From Actinomycetota bacterium (lineage in GTDB: Bacteria > Actinomycetota > Acidimicrobiia > Acidimicrobiales > JAHWLA01), in NCBI GenBank assembly GCA_019347595.1, contig JAHWLA010000101.1, positions 1 to 9,051 on the forward strand: a DNA stretch of 9,051 nt. The letters are read 5' to 3'. Position 1 is the first letter of the stretch; every line of letters begins with the position of its first letter. The position numbers were made by a program, and so were the translations under genes. Below the pieces are notes generated by a model, which was not told the origin of the DNA, did not search any database, and saw only the letters and a program-made list of their open reading frames with translations. Below, one piece after another: positions 1 through 6,308 of this stretch.

Positions 1-108
1 GAGCGCCCCGCCTACGAGGCGATGGCCGACCAAGCCGCCCGCCTCGCCCGTTCTCGTTGCGGAAGTGCGCACGATGGCGCGCACTTCCGCAACGAGAACG
101 GCGGGGGG
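1..108 (+). CDS. 3' end of an upstream ORF, possibly a DUF2520 Rossmann protein, open in frame into panC
   Basis: Frame 1 is open from the first base of the window and has no stop before the end of panC. The first 16 codons read ERPAYEAMADQAARLA. This resembles the C-terminal helix of the Rossmann-like DUF2520 proteins that lie directly upstream of panC in many actinobacteria (Rv3603c in M. tuberculosis). From about codon 16 the reading frame enters a perfect hairpin (48-101) whose translation is low-complexity and unlike any family member. The expected stop codon of this gene is absent. Either the protein is fused to PanC, or PanC initiates internally. The DUF2520 assignment rests on about 16 residues plus synteny, so it is tentative. 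The lack of a stop is directly visible. Confidence 0.45.
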
Positions 109-882
109 GTCACCGTCGTCGACACCGTGGAAGCGTTCCGCAAGGCGCTCGACGCCGAACGCCACGCGGGCCGCACTGTGGGCCTCGTCCCCACCATGGG
201 GTACCTCCACGCAGGCCACGCTTCGCTCATGCGACGAGCGGCGGCCGAGTGCGACGTGGTCGCCGCCACCGTCTTCGTCAACCCGCTCCAGTTCGCACCG
301 ACCGAGGACCTGTCGACCTACCCCCGCGACCTCGACCGCGACATCGCGGTCGCCCGCCAGGCCGGTGTGTCGATCGTCTTCGCGCCCACCGTCGACGAGA
401 TGTACCCGGGCGAGGTCCTCACCACGGTCCACGTCGACAAGGTGGGCCACGGCCTCGAAGGGGCGTCCCGCCCCACCCACTTCGACGGCGTGGCCACCGT
501 CGTGGCCAAGCTCTTCGCTATCGCGGGCCCGTGCCGCGCCTACTTCGGCGAGAAGGACTGGCAGCAACTCGGCGTCGTCCGGCAGATGACTCACGACCTG
601 TCGTTCCCCGTCGAGGTCGTCGGCTGCCCCATCGTGCGCGAACCCGACGGCCTGGCCATGAGCAGCCGCAATGTCTACCTGAGCCCCGAGGAGCGCCAGG
701 CCGCCGCCGTCCTCCATCGCGCTCTGCTCGCGGGCCGCACCGGCGGCGTCGCCGCCATGGAAGCCACCGTCGCCACCGAGCCGCTCGTCGAGCTCGACTA
801 CGCCGAGCAGGTGGGCGACCGCCTGCTCATCGCCGCCCGTGTCGGGCGTACCCGTCTCATCGACAACATGGGAGTGAGTTGA
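22..882 (+). CDS. panC: Pantothenate synthetase (pantoate--beta-alanine ligase)
   Basis: PanC condenses pantoate with beta-alanine using ATP, via a pantoyl-adenylate, to make pantothenate in the cytosol. The nucleotidyltransferase signatures are clear: PTMGYLHAGH (HIGH-like), FVNPLQFAPTEDLSTYPRD, FAPTVDEMYP, AYFGEKDWQQL and the KMSKS-like MSSRN, ending in RVGRTRLIDN. The C-terminal domain is about 20 residues shorter than usual, because the segment between VELDYAEQV and LLIAARVG is compressed. The start is unclear. Alignment with E. coli PanC puts residue 1 at position 109, which is GTC. The only in-frame ATG is at 22, upstream of a hairpin, and GTG 127 would remove the first beta strand. The frame is also open to the window edge, so a fusion with the upstream ORF is possible. 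The stop overlaps the panD start (TGATG), so the two genes are probably coupled. PanD supplies its beta-alanine. Confidence 0.93.
   Translation: MADQAARLARSRCGSAHDGAHFRNENGGGVTVVDTVEAFRKALDAERHAGRTVGLVPTMGYLHAGHASLMRRAAAECDVVAATVFVNPLQFAPTEDLSTYPRDLDRDIAVARQAGVSIVFAPTVDEMYPGEVLTTVHVDKVGHGLEGASRPTHFDGVATVVAKLFAIAGPCRAYFGEKDWQQLGVVRQMTHDLSFPVEVVGCPIVREPDGLAMSSRNVYLSPEERQAAAVLHRALLAGRTGGVAAMEATVATEPLVELDYAEQVGDRLLIAARVGRTRLIDNMGVS
48..101. repeat. Perfect 23-bp inverted repeat (hairpin E1) at the 5' end of panC
   Basis: Arms 48-70 and 79-101 are perfect reverse complements around an 8-nt loop (ACGATGGC). The outer end reads CCGTTCTCG and its complement CGAGAACGG. There is no T-tract after the stem. 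The element lies where the stop of the upstream gene and the start of panC would be expected. It has no stop codon in the panC frame, so it would be translated if initiation is upstream. The right arm, CACTTCCGCAACGAGAACGG (82-101), resembles CACTTCGCAAACCGGAACGG (5979-5998) in the element after lysS, which suggests a shared repeat family. A U-less terminator or an RNA-processing hairpin are alternatives. Confidence 0.9.
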
Positions 883-1247
883 TGCACCGCCGGATGATGA
901 AGTCGAAGATCCACCGCGCCACCGTCACCGACGCCAACCTGAACTACGTGGGGTCGATCACCATCGACACCAGACTGATGGAGCTGGCCGACATCCTCGA
1001 GCACGAGCAGGTGTGCGTGGTCGACATCGACAACGGCGCCCGCTTCGAGACGTACGCCATCGCAGGCGGCCCCGGCGACATGTGCCTCAACGGCGCCGCC
1101 GCCCGGCTCGTCCACCCCGGCGACAAGATCATCGTGATCAGCTATGCCGACTACGACGAGAAGGAGCTGGAGGGCTACGCGCCGCTCGTCGTGCACGTGG
1201 ACGAGCACAACCGGCCCACGCCGATCCTGGAACAGCTTGCCGACTGA
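882..1247 (+). CDS. panD: Aspartate 1-decarboxylase precursor, pyruvoyl-dependent
   Basis: PanD decarboxylates L-aspartate to beta-alanine, the amine that PanC couples to pantoate. The 121-residue product carries all the hallmarks: MKSKIHRATVT at the N-terminus with Lys9, the Gly24-Ser25 self-cleavage site (NYVGS) that creates the pyruvoyl group, DIDNGARFETYAI with Arg54, Thr57 and Tyr58, and NGAAARLVHPGDKIIVISYA. ATG 882 is chosen over ATG 894 and 897 because it gives the family N-terminus and puts the cleavage site exactly at residues 24/25. It overlaps the panC stop (TGATG) and has a good GGAG Shine-Dalgarno at 871-874, 7 nt upstream, so translation is probably coupled to panC. A hairpin follows 14 nt after the stop. 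Confidence 0.97.
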   Translation: MHRRMMKSKIHRATVTDANLNYVGSITIDTRLMELADILEHEQVCVVDIDNGARFETYAIAGGPGDMCLNGAAARLVHPGDKIIVISYADYDEKELEGYAPLVVHVDEHNRPTPILEQLAD

Positions 1248-2844
1248 CCCCCCGCCCGCCGGTTCTGGTCCCCCGATCGCGCGCTATGACGCGCGATCGG
1301 GGGACCAGAACGCAGCGATTCAGCTCGATCTGCTGGTGCTGGGCAGCGGGGTGGCGGGGCTGTCGGCCGCGGTGCGGGCGGCGTCCGCCGAACCGGGCCT
1401 GCGCGTCGGCGTCCTGACCAAGGCCGACCTGGAGCAGTCCGCCACCCGGTGGGCGCAGGGCGGCGTGGCCGCAGTCCTCGGTGGCGACGAGGACTCCACA
1501 GACCTCCACCTGGCCGATACCCTCGCCGCGGGCGCAGGCCTGTGCGATGCCGACGCCGTGCGCGTCCTCGTGCAGGAAGGCCCCACCCGCGTCAACGAGC
1601 TCATCGCCCTCGGCGCCGTGTTCGACCGCGACCACGAGGGCCGACTGCTCAAAGCCCGCGAGGGCGGCCACTCCATGCCTCGCATCGTCCACGCGGGCGG
1701 GGCCGCCACCGGCGCCGAGATCGAGCGGGCACTGGTCGAAGCGGTGCGCGCCAACGTCAGCGTGGTGCTCGAAGGCTGGTTCGCCCTCGACCTCGTCGTG
1801 GAGGACGGCCGCTGCCGCGGCGTCACCGCCTGCCATTCCGACGGCAACCGGCGCACGCTGCGGGCCACGCACACGCTGGTCGCCACGGGCGGAGCAGGGC
1901 AGGTCTTCGCCGTCACCACCAACCCGACGCAGGCCACCGGTGACGGCGTGGCCATGGCACTGCGGGCGGGCGTGCCCGTGGCCGACGTCGAGTTCATGCA
2001 GTTCCACCCCACGGCGCTGCACCACCCGGCCATGCCGCGGCCGCTGCTCTCCGAGGCGCTGCGGGGCCACGGCGCCCTGCTGCGCGACGCCAAGGGCGAG
2101 CGCTTCGTCGACGAGCTCCAGCCCCGCGACGTCGTCAGCCGGGCCATGACGGCGCGCATGCTCGACCAGGACGTCGACCACCTGTGGCTCGATGCCACCG
2201 GCCTGGAACGCTTCGACGAGCGGTTCCCGACGATCGCGGCCAGCGTGCGGGAAATCGGCCTCGACCCGTCGCGCGACTGGCTGCCGATCGCCCCGGCCGC
2301 CCACTACGTCTCGGGCGGCATCGTCACCGACCTGGACGGCGCGTCGGCGCTGCCCGGCCTGTGGGCGTGCGGCGAGGTGGCGTGCACCGGGGTGCACGGC
2401 GCCAACCGCCTGGCGTCCAACTCGCTGCTGGAAGGGATGGTCTTCGCCCCTCGTGTGGTGGAGGCCATCCTGCGCGGCGTCGACAGGCCGACGCCGACCG
2501 GCGCCATGCGGGCGGTGCACGGCGACGGCGGCCGTCGCATCGAACGACCGACGCTCCCGCCGTGCGACGGCAATGCGGACGCCGTCGACGCGCGCGACCG
2601 CTTGCAGCGGGCCATGACGGCGGGGGCGGGCGTGCTGCGCAGCGCCGAGAGCCTCGACGCCACCATGCAGGTGGTCGAGAACGTCGCCGCGTCGTGCGCC
2701 GACCCCGAGGTGCACAACCTGGCGACGGTGGCGGCTGCGCTGCTCGTCGCCGCGGAAGTCCGGCAGGAGTCGCGGGGCGCCCACACCCGGACGGACTTCC
2801 CCGACACGTCCGACGACTTCCTGCTGAGATTGGTCGTGCAATGA
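1237..2844 (+). CDS. nadB: L-aspartate oxidase (FAD), start uncertain
   Basis: NadB oxidises L-aspartate to iminoaspartate, the first step of de novo NAD synthesis; NadA (not in the window) would condense it to quinolinate. Seen in order are the FAD-binding DLLVLGSGVAGLSAA, RWAQGGVAA, EGGHSMPRIVHAGGAATG, ATGGAGQVF, VEFMQFHPTAL, LLSEALRGHGA, PRDVVSRAM, AAHYVSGGIVTD and CGEVACTGVHGANRLASNSLLEG, then the succinate dehydrogenase-type helical C-terminus with ESRGAHTRTDFP. The start is a problem. No ATG or GTG lies in frame between the panD stop and the FAD strand. TTG 1237 overlaps panD by 11 nt and translates through hairpin E2, giving 535 aa. GTG 1336 cuts off most of the first beta strand, and ATT 1318 would be non-canonical. 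TTG 1237 is used here because it keeps the domain whole. Function is certain; the 5' end is not. Confidence 0.93.
   Translation: MPTDPPPAGSGPPIARYDARSGDQNAAIQLDLLVLGSGVAGLSAAVRAASAEPGLRVGVLTKADLEQSATRWAQGGVAAVLGGDEDSTDLHLADTLAAGAGLCDADAVRVLVQEGPTRVNELIALGAVFDRDHEGRLLKAREGGHSMPRIVHAGGAATGAEIERALVEAVRANVSVVLEGWFALDLVVEDGRCRGVTACHSDGNRRTLRATHTLVATGGAGQVFAVTTNPTQATGDGVAMALRAGVPVADVEFMQFHPTALHHPAMPRPLLSEALRGHGALLRDAKGERFVDELQPRDVVSRAMTARMLDQDVDHLWLDATGLERFDERFPTIAASVREIGLDPSRDWLPIAPAAHYVSGGIVTDLDGASALPGLWACGEVACTGVHGANRLASNSLLEGMVFAPRVVEAILRGVDRPTPTGAMRAVHGDGGRRIERPTLPPCDGNADAVDARDRLQRAMTAGAGVLRSAESLDATMQVVENVAASCADPEVHNLATVAAALLVAAEVRQESRGAHTRTDFPDTSDDFLLRLVVQ
1262..1311. repeat. Perfect 22-bp inverted repeat (hairpin E2) between panD and nadB
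   Basis: Arms 1262-1283 and 1290-1311 are perfect complements with a 6-nt loop (CTATGA). The ends are GTTCTGG and CCAGAAC. GATC lies at the same distance from the end as in hairpin E3 (GTTCTGG, six bases, GATC), although the bases between differ. No T-run follows. It starts 14 nt after the panD stop and ends 6 nt before an in-frame ATT of nadB, so it fills the place where a nadB start would be expected. The loop ATG (1286) is in frame 2, one base out of the nadB frame. It could act as a terminator or attenuator separating panCD from nadB, or be a repeat insertion. Confidence 0.9.
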
Positions 2845-2868
2845 GCACCGACCTGCACCCCACCACCT

Positions 2869-2920
2869 CGTTCTGGCCGGCAGATCACGACCTCAGAGGC
2901 GTGATCTGCCGGCCAGAACG
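2869..2920. repeat. Perfect 21-bp inverted repeat (hairpin E3) between nadB and nadC
   Basis: Arms 2869-2889 and 2900-2920 are perfect complements. The 10-nt loop can itself form a short CCT/AGG stem. The ends are CGTTCTGG and CCAGAACG, and GATC sits at the same offset as in hairpin E2. It begins 24 nt after the nadB stop and ends 15 nt before the nadC ATG. Here the start codon and a weak purine-rich site (GGGGAA, 2922-2927) survive downstream, unlike at E1 and E2. No T-tract is visible. It may terminate, attenuate or protect the RNA between nadB and nadC. Confidence 0.9.
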
Positions 2921-2935
2921 CGGGGAACCTTGCGC

Positions 2936-3772
2936 ATGAGCGATCTGCACCCGCCGATGAGCGCCGTTCGCGACGTGGTCGCGCGCGCCCTGGCCGAAGA
3001 CGTCCTCCCCCTCGGCGACCTCACTGCGTCCCTCGTCGACCCCGACGTACATGCGCGAGCCGCCTTCGTCGCTCGTGAAGACGGCGTGCTCGCAGGCCGG
3101 CTGTGCGCCGTCGAGGCCTTCACCCAGATCGACGCCACAGTCGTCCTCGCCTGGTCGGCCGACGACGGCGACGCCCTCCAGCAGGGGACCGTCATCGGCG
3201 TGGTCACCGGGCCGTTGCGCTCGATCCTCACAGCCGAACGCACCGCCCTGAACCTGCTCGGCCACCTGTCGGGCATCGCCACCGTCACCCGCCGCTACGC
3301 CGACTTGGCCGCGCCCGCCCGCATCCGCGACACCCGCAAGACCACGCCGGGGCTACGCGCCCTGGAGAAGGCAGCCGTGCGGGCGGGCGGTGGCGTCAAC
3401 CACCGGGCCAACCTGAGCGACGGCATCCTGGTGAAGGACAACCACTTGGGCGGGCTCACCATCACCGAAGCGGTGAAGCGGGCCGGCGAGCGTTGGCCGG
3501 GCCGCGTGGTGCAGGTCGAGTGCGACTCCGTCGACCAGCTCCACGAGGCGCTCGCGGCGGGCGCGGGCATGGTGTTGCTCGACAACATGACGCCCGAGCA
3601 GGTGGCCGAGTGCGTGCGCATCACCGCGGGTCGCATCCCCGTCGAGGTGTCCGGCGGGGTCAACCTGGCGACGGTCGGCGCCTACGGCGCCACCGGGGCC
3701 GACTTCGTCTCGGTGGGCGCCATCACCCACTCCGCGCCGGTGCTCGACATCGGCCTCGACCTCCAGGACTGA
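2936..3772 (+). CDS. nadC: Nicotinate-nucleotide pyrophosphorylase, carboxylating (quinolinate phosphoribosyltransferase)
   Basis: NadC converts quinolinate and PRPP to nicotinate mononucleotide, CO2 and pyrophosphate, following NadB and NadA in de novo NAD synthesis. The 278-residue product has the usual order: an N-terminal open-faced domain with EDVLPLGDLTASLV and FVAREDGVLAG, then LNLLGHLSGIATVTRRY, the substrate-binding RDTRKTTPGLRALEKAAV, GGVNHRANLSDGILVKDNH, VQVECDSVDQ, LLDNMTPE, and the barrel end VEVSGGVNL and GADFVSVGAITHSAP. ATG 2936 is preferred to the in-frame TTG 2930 because GGGGAA at 2922-2927 is then 8 nt away. The stop is followed after 2 nt by the coaX GTG, so nadC and coaX are almost certainly on one transcript. 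Confidence 0.97.
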   Translation: MSDLHPPMSAVRDVVARALAEDVLPLGDLTASLVDPDVHARAAFVAREDGVLAGRLCAVEAFTQIDATVVLAWSADDGDALQQGTVIGVVTGPLRSILTAERTALNLLGHLSGIATVTRRYADLAAPARIRDTRKTTPGLRALEKAAVRAGGGVNHRANLSDGILVKDNHLGGLTITEAVKRAGERWPGRVVQVECDSVDQLHEALAAGAGMVLLDNMTPEQVAECVRITAGRIPVEVSGGVNLATVGAYGATGADFVSVGAITHSAPVLDIGLDLQD

Positions 3773-3774
3773 GC

Positions 3775-4542
3775 GTGCTCCTCACCATCGACACGGGCAA
3801 CACGGAGACGGTGCTCGGCTTGTTCAGCGGGACCGACCTCGTCTCGCACTGGCGGCTCTCGACGATGGCCGAGCGCACGTCGGACGAGCACGCCATGGTC
3901 GTGTCCCAACTCCTCGACTTGGAGGGCTACGACTTCGAGGCCCAGGTCACCGGCCTCGCCATTTCGTCGACGGTGCCCACGCTGACCGCGACGTTGCGGC
4001 AGATGGCCACCAGGTGGTTCAACCACGCGCCCGCCATCGTCCTCGAACCCGGCGTGCGCACGGGCATGCCGATCCTCTACGACAACCCCAAGGAAGTGGG
4101 CGCCGACCGCATCGCCAACGCGGTGGGGGCCTTCGAGCTCTACGGCGGTCCTACCGTGTGCGTCGACTTCGGGACGGCCACCACGTTCGACTGCATCTCC
4201 GCCAAGGGTGAGTACCTCGGCGGGGCCATCCTCCCGGGCATCGGCATCTCCATGGACGCTCTTTTCGGCCGAGCGGCAGCGCTGCGCCAGGTCGAGCTGG
4301 TCGAGCCCCGCAACGTCATCGGCAAGAGCACCGTCGAGTCGATCCAATCGGGCGCGGTCTACGGGTTCAGCGGCTCGGTGGACGCCGTGGTGAAGCGCAT
4401 CGAGGGCGAGTTGGGGACCTGCACGGTGGTGGCGACGGGCGGGTTGAGTGGACTGATCACGCCGCTCTCCACAACGATCCAGCACCACGAGCCGTGGATC
4501 ACGCTCCACGGCCTTCGCATCATCTTCGAGCGCAACCAGTGA
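3775..4542 (+). CDS. coaX: Type III pantothenate kinase
   Basis: CoaX phosphorylates pantothenate, the committed step of CoA synthesis, and so uses the product of panC in the same cluster. The 255-residue length is typical. ASKHA-fold motifs are present: the phosphate-1 motif TIDTGNT with Asp6, the pantothenate-binding region GADRIANAVGA from residue 109, the phosphate-2 motif CVDFGTATTFD with Asp131, then LGGAILPGIGISMDAL and the adenosine-side VATGGLSGLI. GTG 3775 lies 2 nt after the nadC stop and places DTGNT at the usual distance from the N-terminus. The in-frame extension further upstream overlaps nadC out of frame and is not real. The stop overlaps the lysS start (GTGA), pointing to coupling. 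Confidence 0.97.
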   Translation: MLLTIDTGNTETVLGLFSGTDLVSHWRLSTMAERTSDEHAMVVSQLLDLEGYDFEAQVTGLAISSTVPTLTATLRQMATRWFNHAPAIVLEPGVRTGMPILYDNPKEVGADRIANAVGAFELYGGPTVCVDFGTATTFDCISAKGEYLGGAILPGIGISMDALFGRAAALRQVELVEPRNVIGKSTVESIQSGAVYGFSGSVDAVVKRIEGELGTCTVVATGGLSGLITPLSTTIQHHEPWITLHGLRIIFERNQ

Positions 4543-5945
4543 TCCCCTACCGCTTCGAGCGGAGCCGCGACGCCGCCTCCCTGCACGAGGAGTTCGACGC
4601 GCTCGAACCCGGTGCGGAGACCGGTGTCGAGGTCTCGGTAGCGGGCCGGGTCATGCTGCTGCGCACGCAGGGCAAGCTGGCCTTCGGCGACCTGCGCGAC
4701 TCCAGCGGCTCGGTGCAGCTCTTCGCCCTGTCGGCGGCGACCCACGACTTCGACGGCTTCGCCAAGCTGTCGCTGGGCGACTGGGTGGGCGCCACCGGCG
4801 AGGTCGTCAAGACCAAGCGGGGCGAGCTGTCGGTCAAGGTGAAGAGCTGGGTGCTGCTGGCCGAGGCCCGACGTGGCTTCGGCGACAAGTGGCACGGGAT
4901 CACCGACGTCGACACCCGCTACCGCCAGCGCTACGTCGACCTTTGGGCCAACGAGGGGTCGCGCCGGGTGTTCCGGTTGCGCAGCCGCCTGGTGTCGTCG
5001 ATGCGGCGGTGGCTGGAGGATCGTGGGTTCGTCGAGGTGGAGACGCCGATCTTCCACCCCATCGCGGGCGGCGCCCATGCCAAGCCGTTCGTCACCCACC
5101 ACAACGCGCTCGCCATGGACCTGTACCTGCGCATCGCCACCGAGCTCTACCTGAAGCGGTTGGTGGTGGGCGGGTTCGAGAAGGTCTTCGAGATCGGGCG
5201 GGTGTTCCGCAACGAGGGGCTGTCGCCGCGGCACAACCCCGAGTTCACCATGCTCGAGAGCTACGAGGCGTACGCCGACTACGGCGACATGATGGCGTTG
5301 ACCGAGGGCATGGTCGTGCACCTGGCGACCGAGCTGCTGGGCACGACGTCGCTCACCTACGACGGGCGCGAGCTCGATCTGTCGCCGCCGTGGCGGCGGG
5401 CCACGCTGGTGGAGCTGATCGAGGAGCACGCGGGCGTGCGGGTCGACCTCGACATGCCGGTGGACGAGCTGCGGAAGGTCGCGTCGTCGTTTGACATCCC
5501 GGTCGAGGACGCGTGGGGGCCGGGCAAGCTCGTACTGGAGATCTACGAGAAGACGACCGAGGCGGCGCTGTGGGCGCCGACGATCGTCATGGACTACCCG
5601 CAGGAAGTGTCGCCGCTGGCCCGGCCGCACCGGTCGAAGCCGGGCTACGTCGAGCGCTTCGAGGTGATCGTGGCCGGGCGGGAGCTGGCCAACGCGTTCA
5701 GCGAGCTGAACGACCCGGACATCCAGCGGGCGGCGTTCGAGGCTCAAGCCGCGGCCAAGGCGGCGGGCGACGAGGAGGCCATGGTCGTCGACGACGACTT
5801 CCTCCGGGCGCTGGAGTACGGCATGCCGCCGACCGGCGGGCTCGGGGTGGGGATCGACCGGCTGGTCATGCTGCTGGCCGACGTCCACCACATCCGCGAC
5901 GTGCTCCTCTTCCCGACGCTTCGGCCGGAACAAGACCGTCCCTGA
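4539..5945 (+). CDS. lysS: Lysyl-tRNA synthetase, class II
   Basis: LysS charges tRNA-Lys with lysine. The 468-residue product has an OB-fold anticodon-binding domain (VAGRVMLLRTQGKLAFGDLRD, residues about 28-50) followed by the class II catalytic core: motif 1 (FVEVETPIFHPIAGGAHAKPF), YLRIATELYLKRLVVGG, motif 2 (FRNEGLSPRHNPEFTMLE, about 220-240), the lysine-pocket region GRELANAFSELNDP, and motif 3 (GLGVGIDRLVMLL, about 434-446). It starts directly at PYRFER, so the N-terminal helix of about 25 residues found in most bacterial LysS is missing. GTG 4539 is chosen because it overlaps the coaX stop by 4 nt. The in-frame ATG 4494 would lie 49 nt inside coaX and adds an unrelated peptide. A double inverted hairpin begins 6 nt after the stop. 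Confidence 0.95.
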   Translation: MIPYRFERSRDAASLHEEFDALEPGAETGVEVSVAGRVMLLRTQGKLAFGDLRDSSGSVQLFALSAATHDFDGFAKLSLGDWVGATGEVVKTKRGELSVKVKSWVLLAEARRGFGDKWHGITDVDTRYRQRYVDLWANEGSRRVFRLRSRLVSSMRRWLEDRGFVEVETPIFHPIAGGAHAKPFVTHHNALAMDLYLRIATELYLKRLVVGGFEKVFEIGRVFRNEGLSPRHNPEFTMLESYEAYADYGDMMALTEGMVVHLATELLGTTSLTYDGRELDLSPPWRRATLVELIEEHAGVRVDLDMPVDELRKVASSFDIPVEDAWGPGKLVLEIYEKTTEAALWAPTIVMDYPQEVSPLARPHRSKPGYVERFEVIVAGRELANAFSELNDPDIQRAAFEAQAAAKAAGDEEAMVVDDDFLRALEYGMPPTGGLGVGIDRLVMLLADVHHIRDVLLFPTLRPEQDRP

Positions 5946-5950
5946 CGACT

Positions 5951-6066
5951 TGGGATGCGAAGTGGTCGCTGACACGACCACTTCGCAAACCGGAACGGCC
6001 GGAGCCCGCACCAGCCGTTCGTTCCGGCGGGCAAAGTGGTCGCCCTGGCGACCACGTGGCATCCCA
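5951..6066. repeat. Inverted pair of REP-like hairpin units (E4) between lysS and vapB
   Basis: Two related units of 47 bp lie head to head, 5951-5997 and 6020-6066, separated by 22 bp. The right unit, reverse-complemented, matches the left at 36 of 47 positions by eye, and five of the differences fall in the loop. Each unit has its own hairpin: 5956-5968 with 5975-5987 (13 bp perfect, loop CTGACA), and 6036-6043 with 6048-6055. Each also carries CCGGAACG on the side facing the centre, so the whole block can fold as one large imperfect palindrome. The arrangement recalls paired REP units (BIMEs) of other bacteria. It probably also serves as the lysS 3' end. The tail CACTTCGCAAACCGGAACGG resembles hairpin E1. 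Confidence 0.85.
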
Positions 6067-6085
6067 ACTGCGGGGAGTGGCGTCG

Positions 6086-6103
6086 GGTGTATCGTTGGTG
6101 TAT
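6086..6103 (+). promoter_or_regulatory. Probable vapBC promoter (-10) and direct-repeat operator
   Basis: TATCGT (6090-6095) fits the actinobacterial -10 consensus TANNNT and sits 6 nt before ATG 6102, the geometry of a leaderless transcript. No convincing -35 is visible. The same bases hold a direct repeat of GGTGTAT (6086-6092 and 6097-6103) with an 11-bp period, about one helical turn. That would suit cooperative binding by a VapB dimer and autoregulation, as is usual for this system. The operator role is inferred. Confidence 0.45.
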
Positions 6104-6308
6104 GGCTCGCACCAATATCGACATCGACGAGGACGCCTGTCGTGCCGTCATGCGTCGCTTCGGGCTCCGGACCAAGCGTGAAGCGGTGAACTACGCCCTG
6201 CGTGAGCTCGCCTTCCGGCTGAGCGTGCAGGACGCACGGCAACTCCGTGGCAGCGGCTGGGACGGCGACCTCGATGAGCTGCGGGGCGGCCGCGTCGCCT
6301 CGGCGTGA
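6102..6308 (+). CDS. vapB: VapB-family antitoxin
   Basis: This is a 68-residue antitoxin that neutralises the VapC ribonuclease encoded immediately downstream and normally represses its own promoter as a complex. The N-terminal half, RTNIDIDEDACRAVMRRFG followed by LRTKREAVNYALREL, is the ribbon-helix-helix DNA-binding region typical of this VapB group. The C-terminal LRGSGWDGDLDELR is the conserved toxin-binding tail. ATG 6102 is chosen because the family begins at MARTNIDID and a -10-like hexamer sits 6 nt upstream. In-frame codons before it run into the repeat E4 and are not family-like. The stop overlaps the vapC GTG by 4 nt. Confidence 0.93.
   Translation: MARTNIDIDEDACRAVMRRFGLRTKREAVNYALRELAFRLSVQDARQLRGSGWDGDLDELRGGRVASA

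Noticed and set aside
1144..1236. ATG 1144 as the nadB start
   Set aside because: It would overlap panD by about 100 nt in another frame and add a Thr/Arg/Ser-rich peptide unlike NadB.
1138..2841. Long - strand open frame opposite nadB (567 codons)
   Set aside because: It is a high-GC shadow of nadB. The + strand frame shows complete L-aspartate oxidase motifs, while the antisense reading has no recognisable family features.
1262..2920. Hairpins E2 and E3 as riboswitches or T-boxes
   Set aside because: Each is a single simple stem without the multi-helix core or conserved unpaired bases of known riboswitch classes.
4494..4538. ATG 4494 as the lysS start
   Set aside because: It lies inside the conserved end of coaX and adds a peptide with no LysS similarity. 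GTG 4539 gives the typical coupled overlap.
4359..6242. Long - strand open frame opposite lysS (627 codons)
   Set aside because: It runs across lysS, the repeat E4 and vapB, and reads as low-complexity His/Arg/Val-rich sequence. The + strand lysS is certain.
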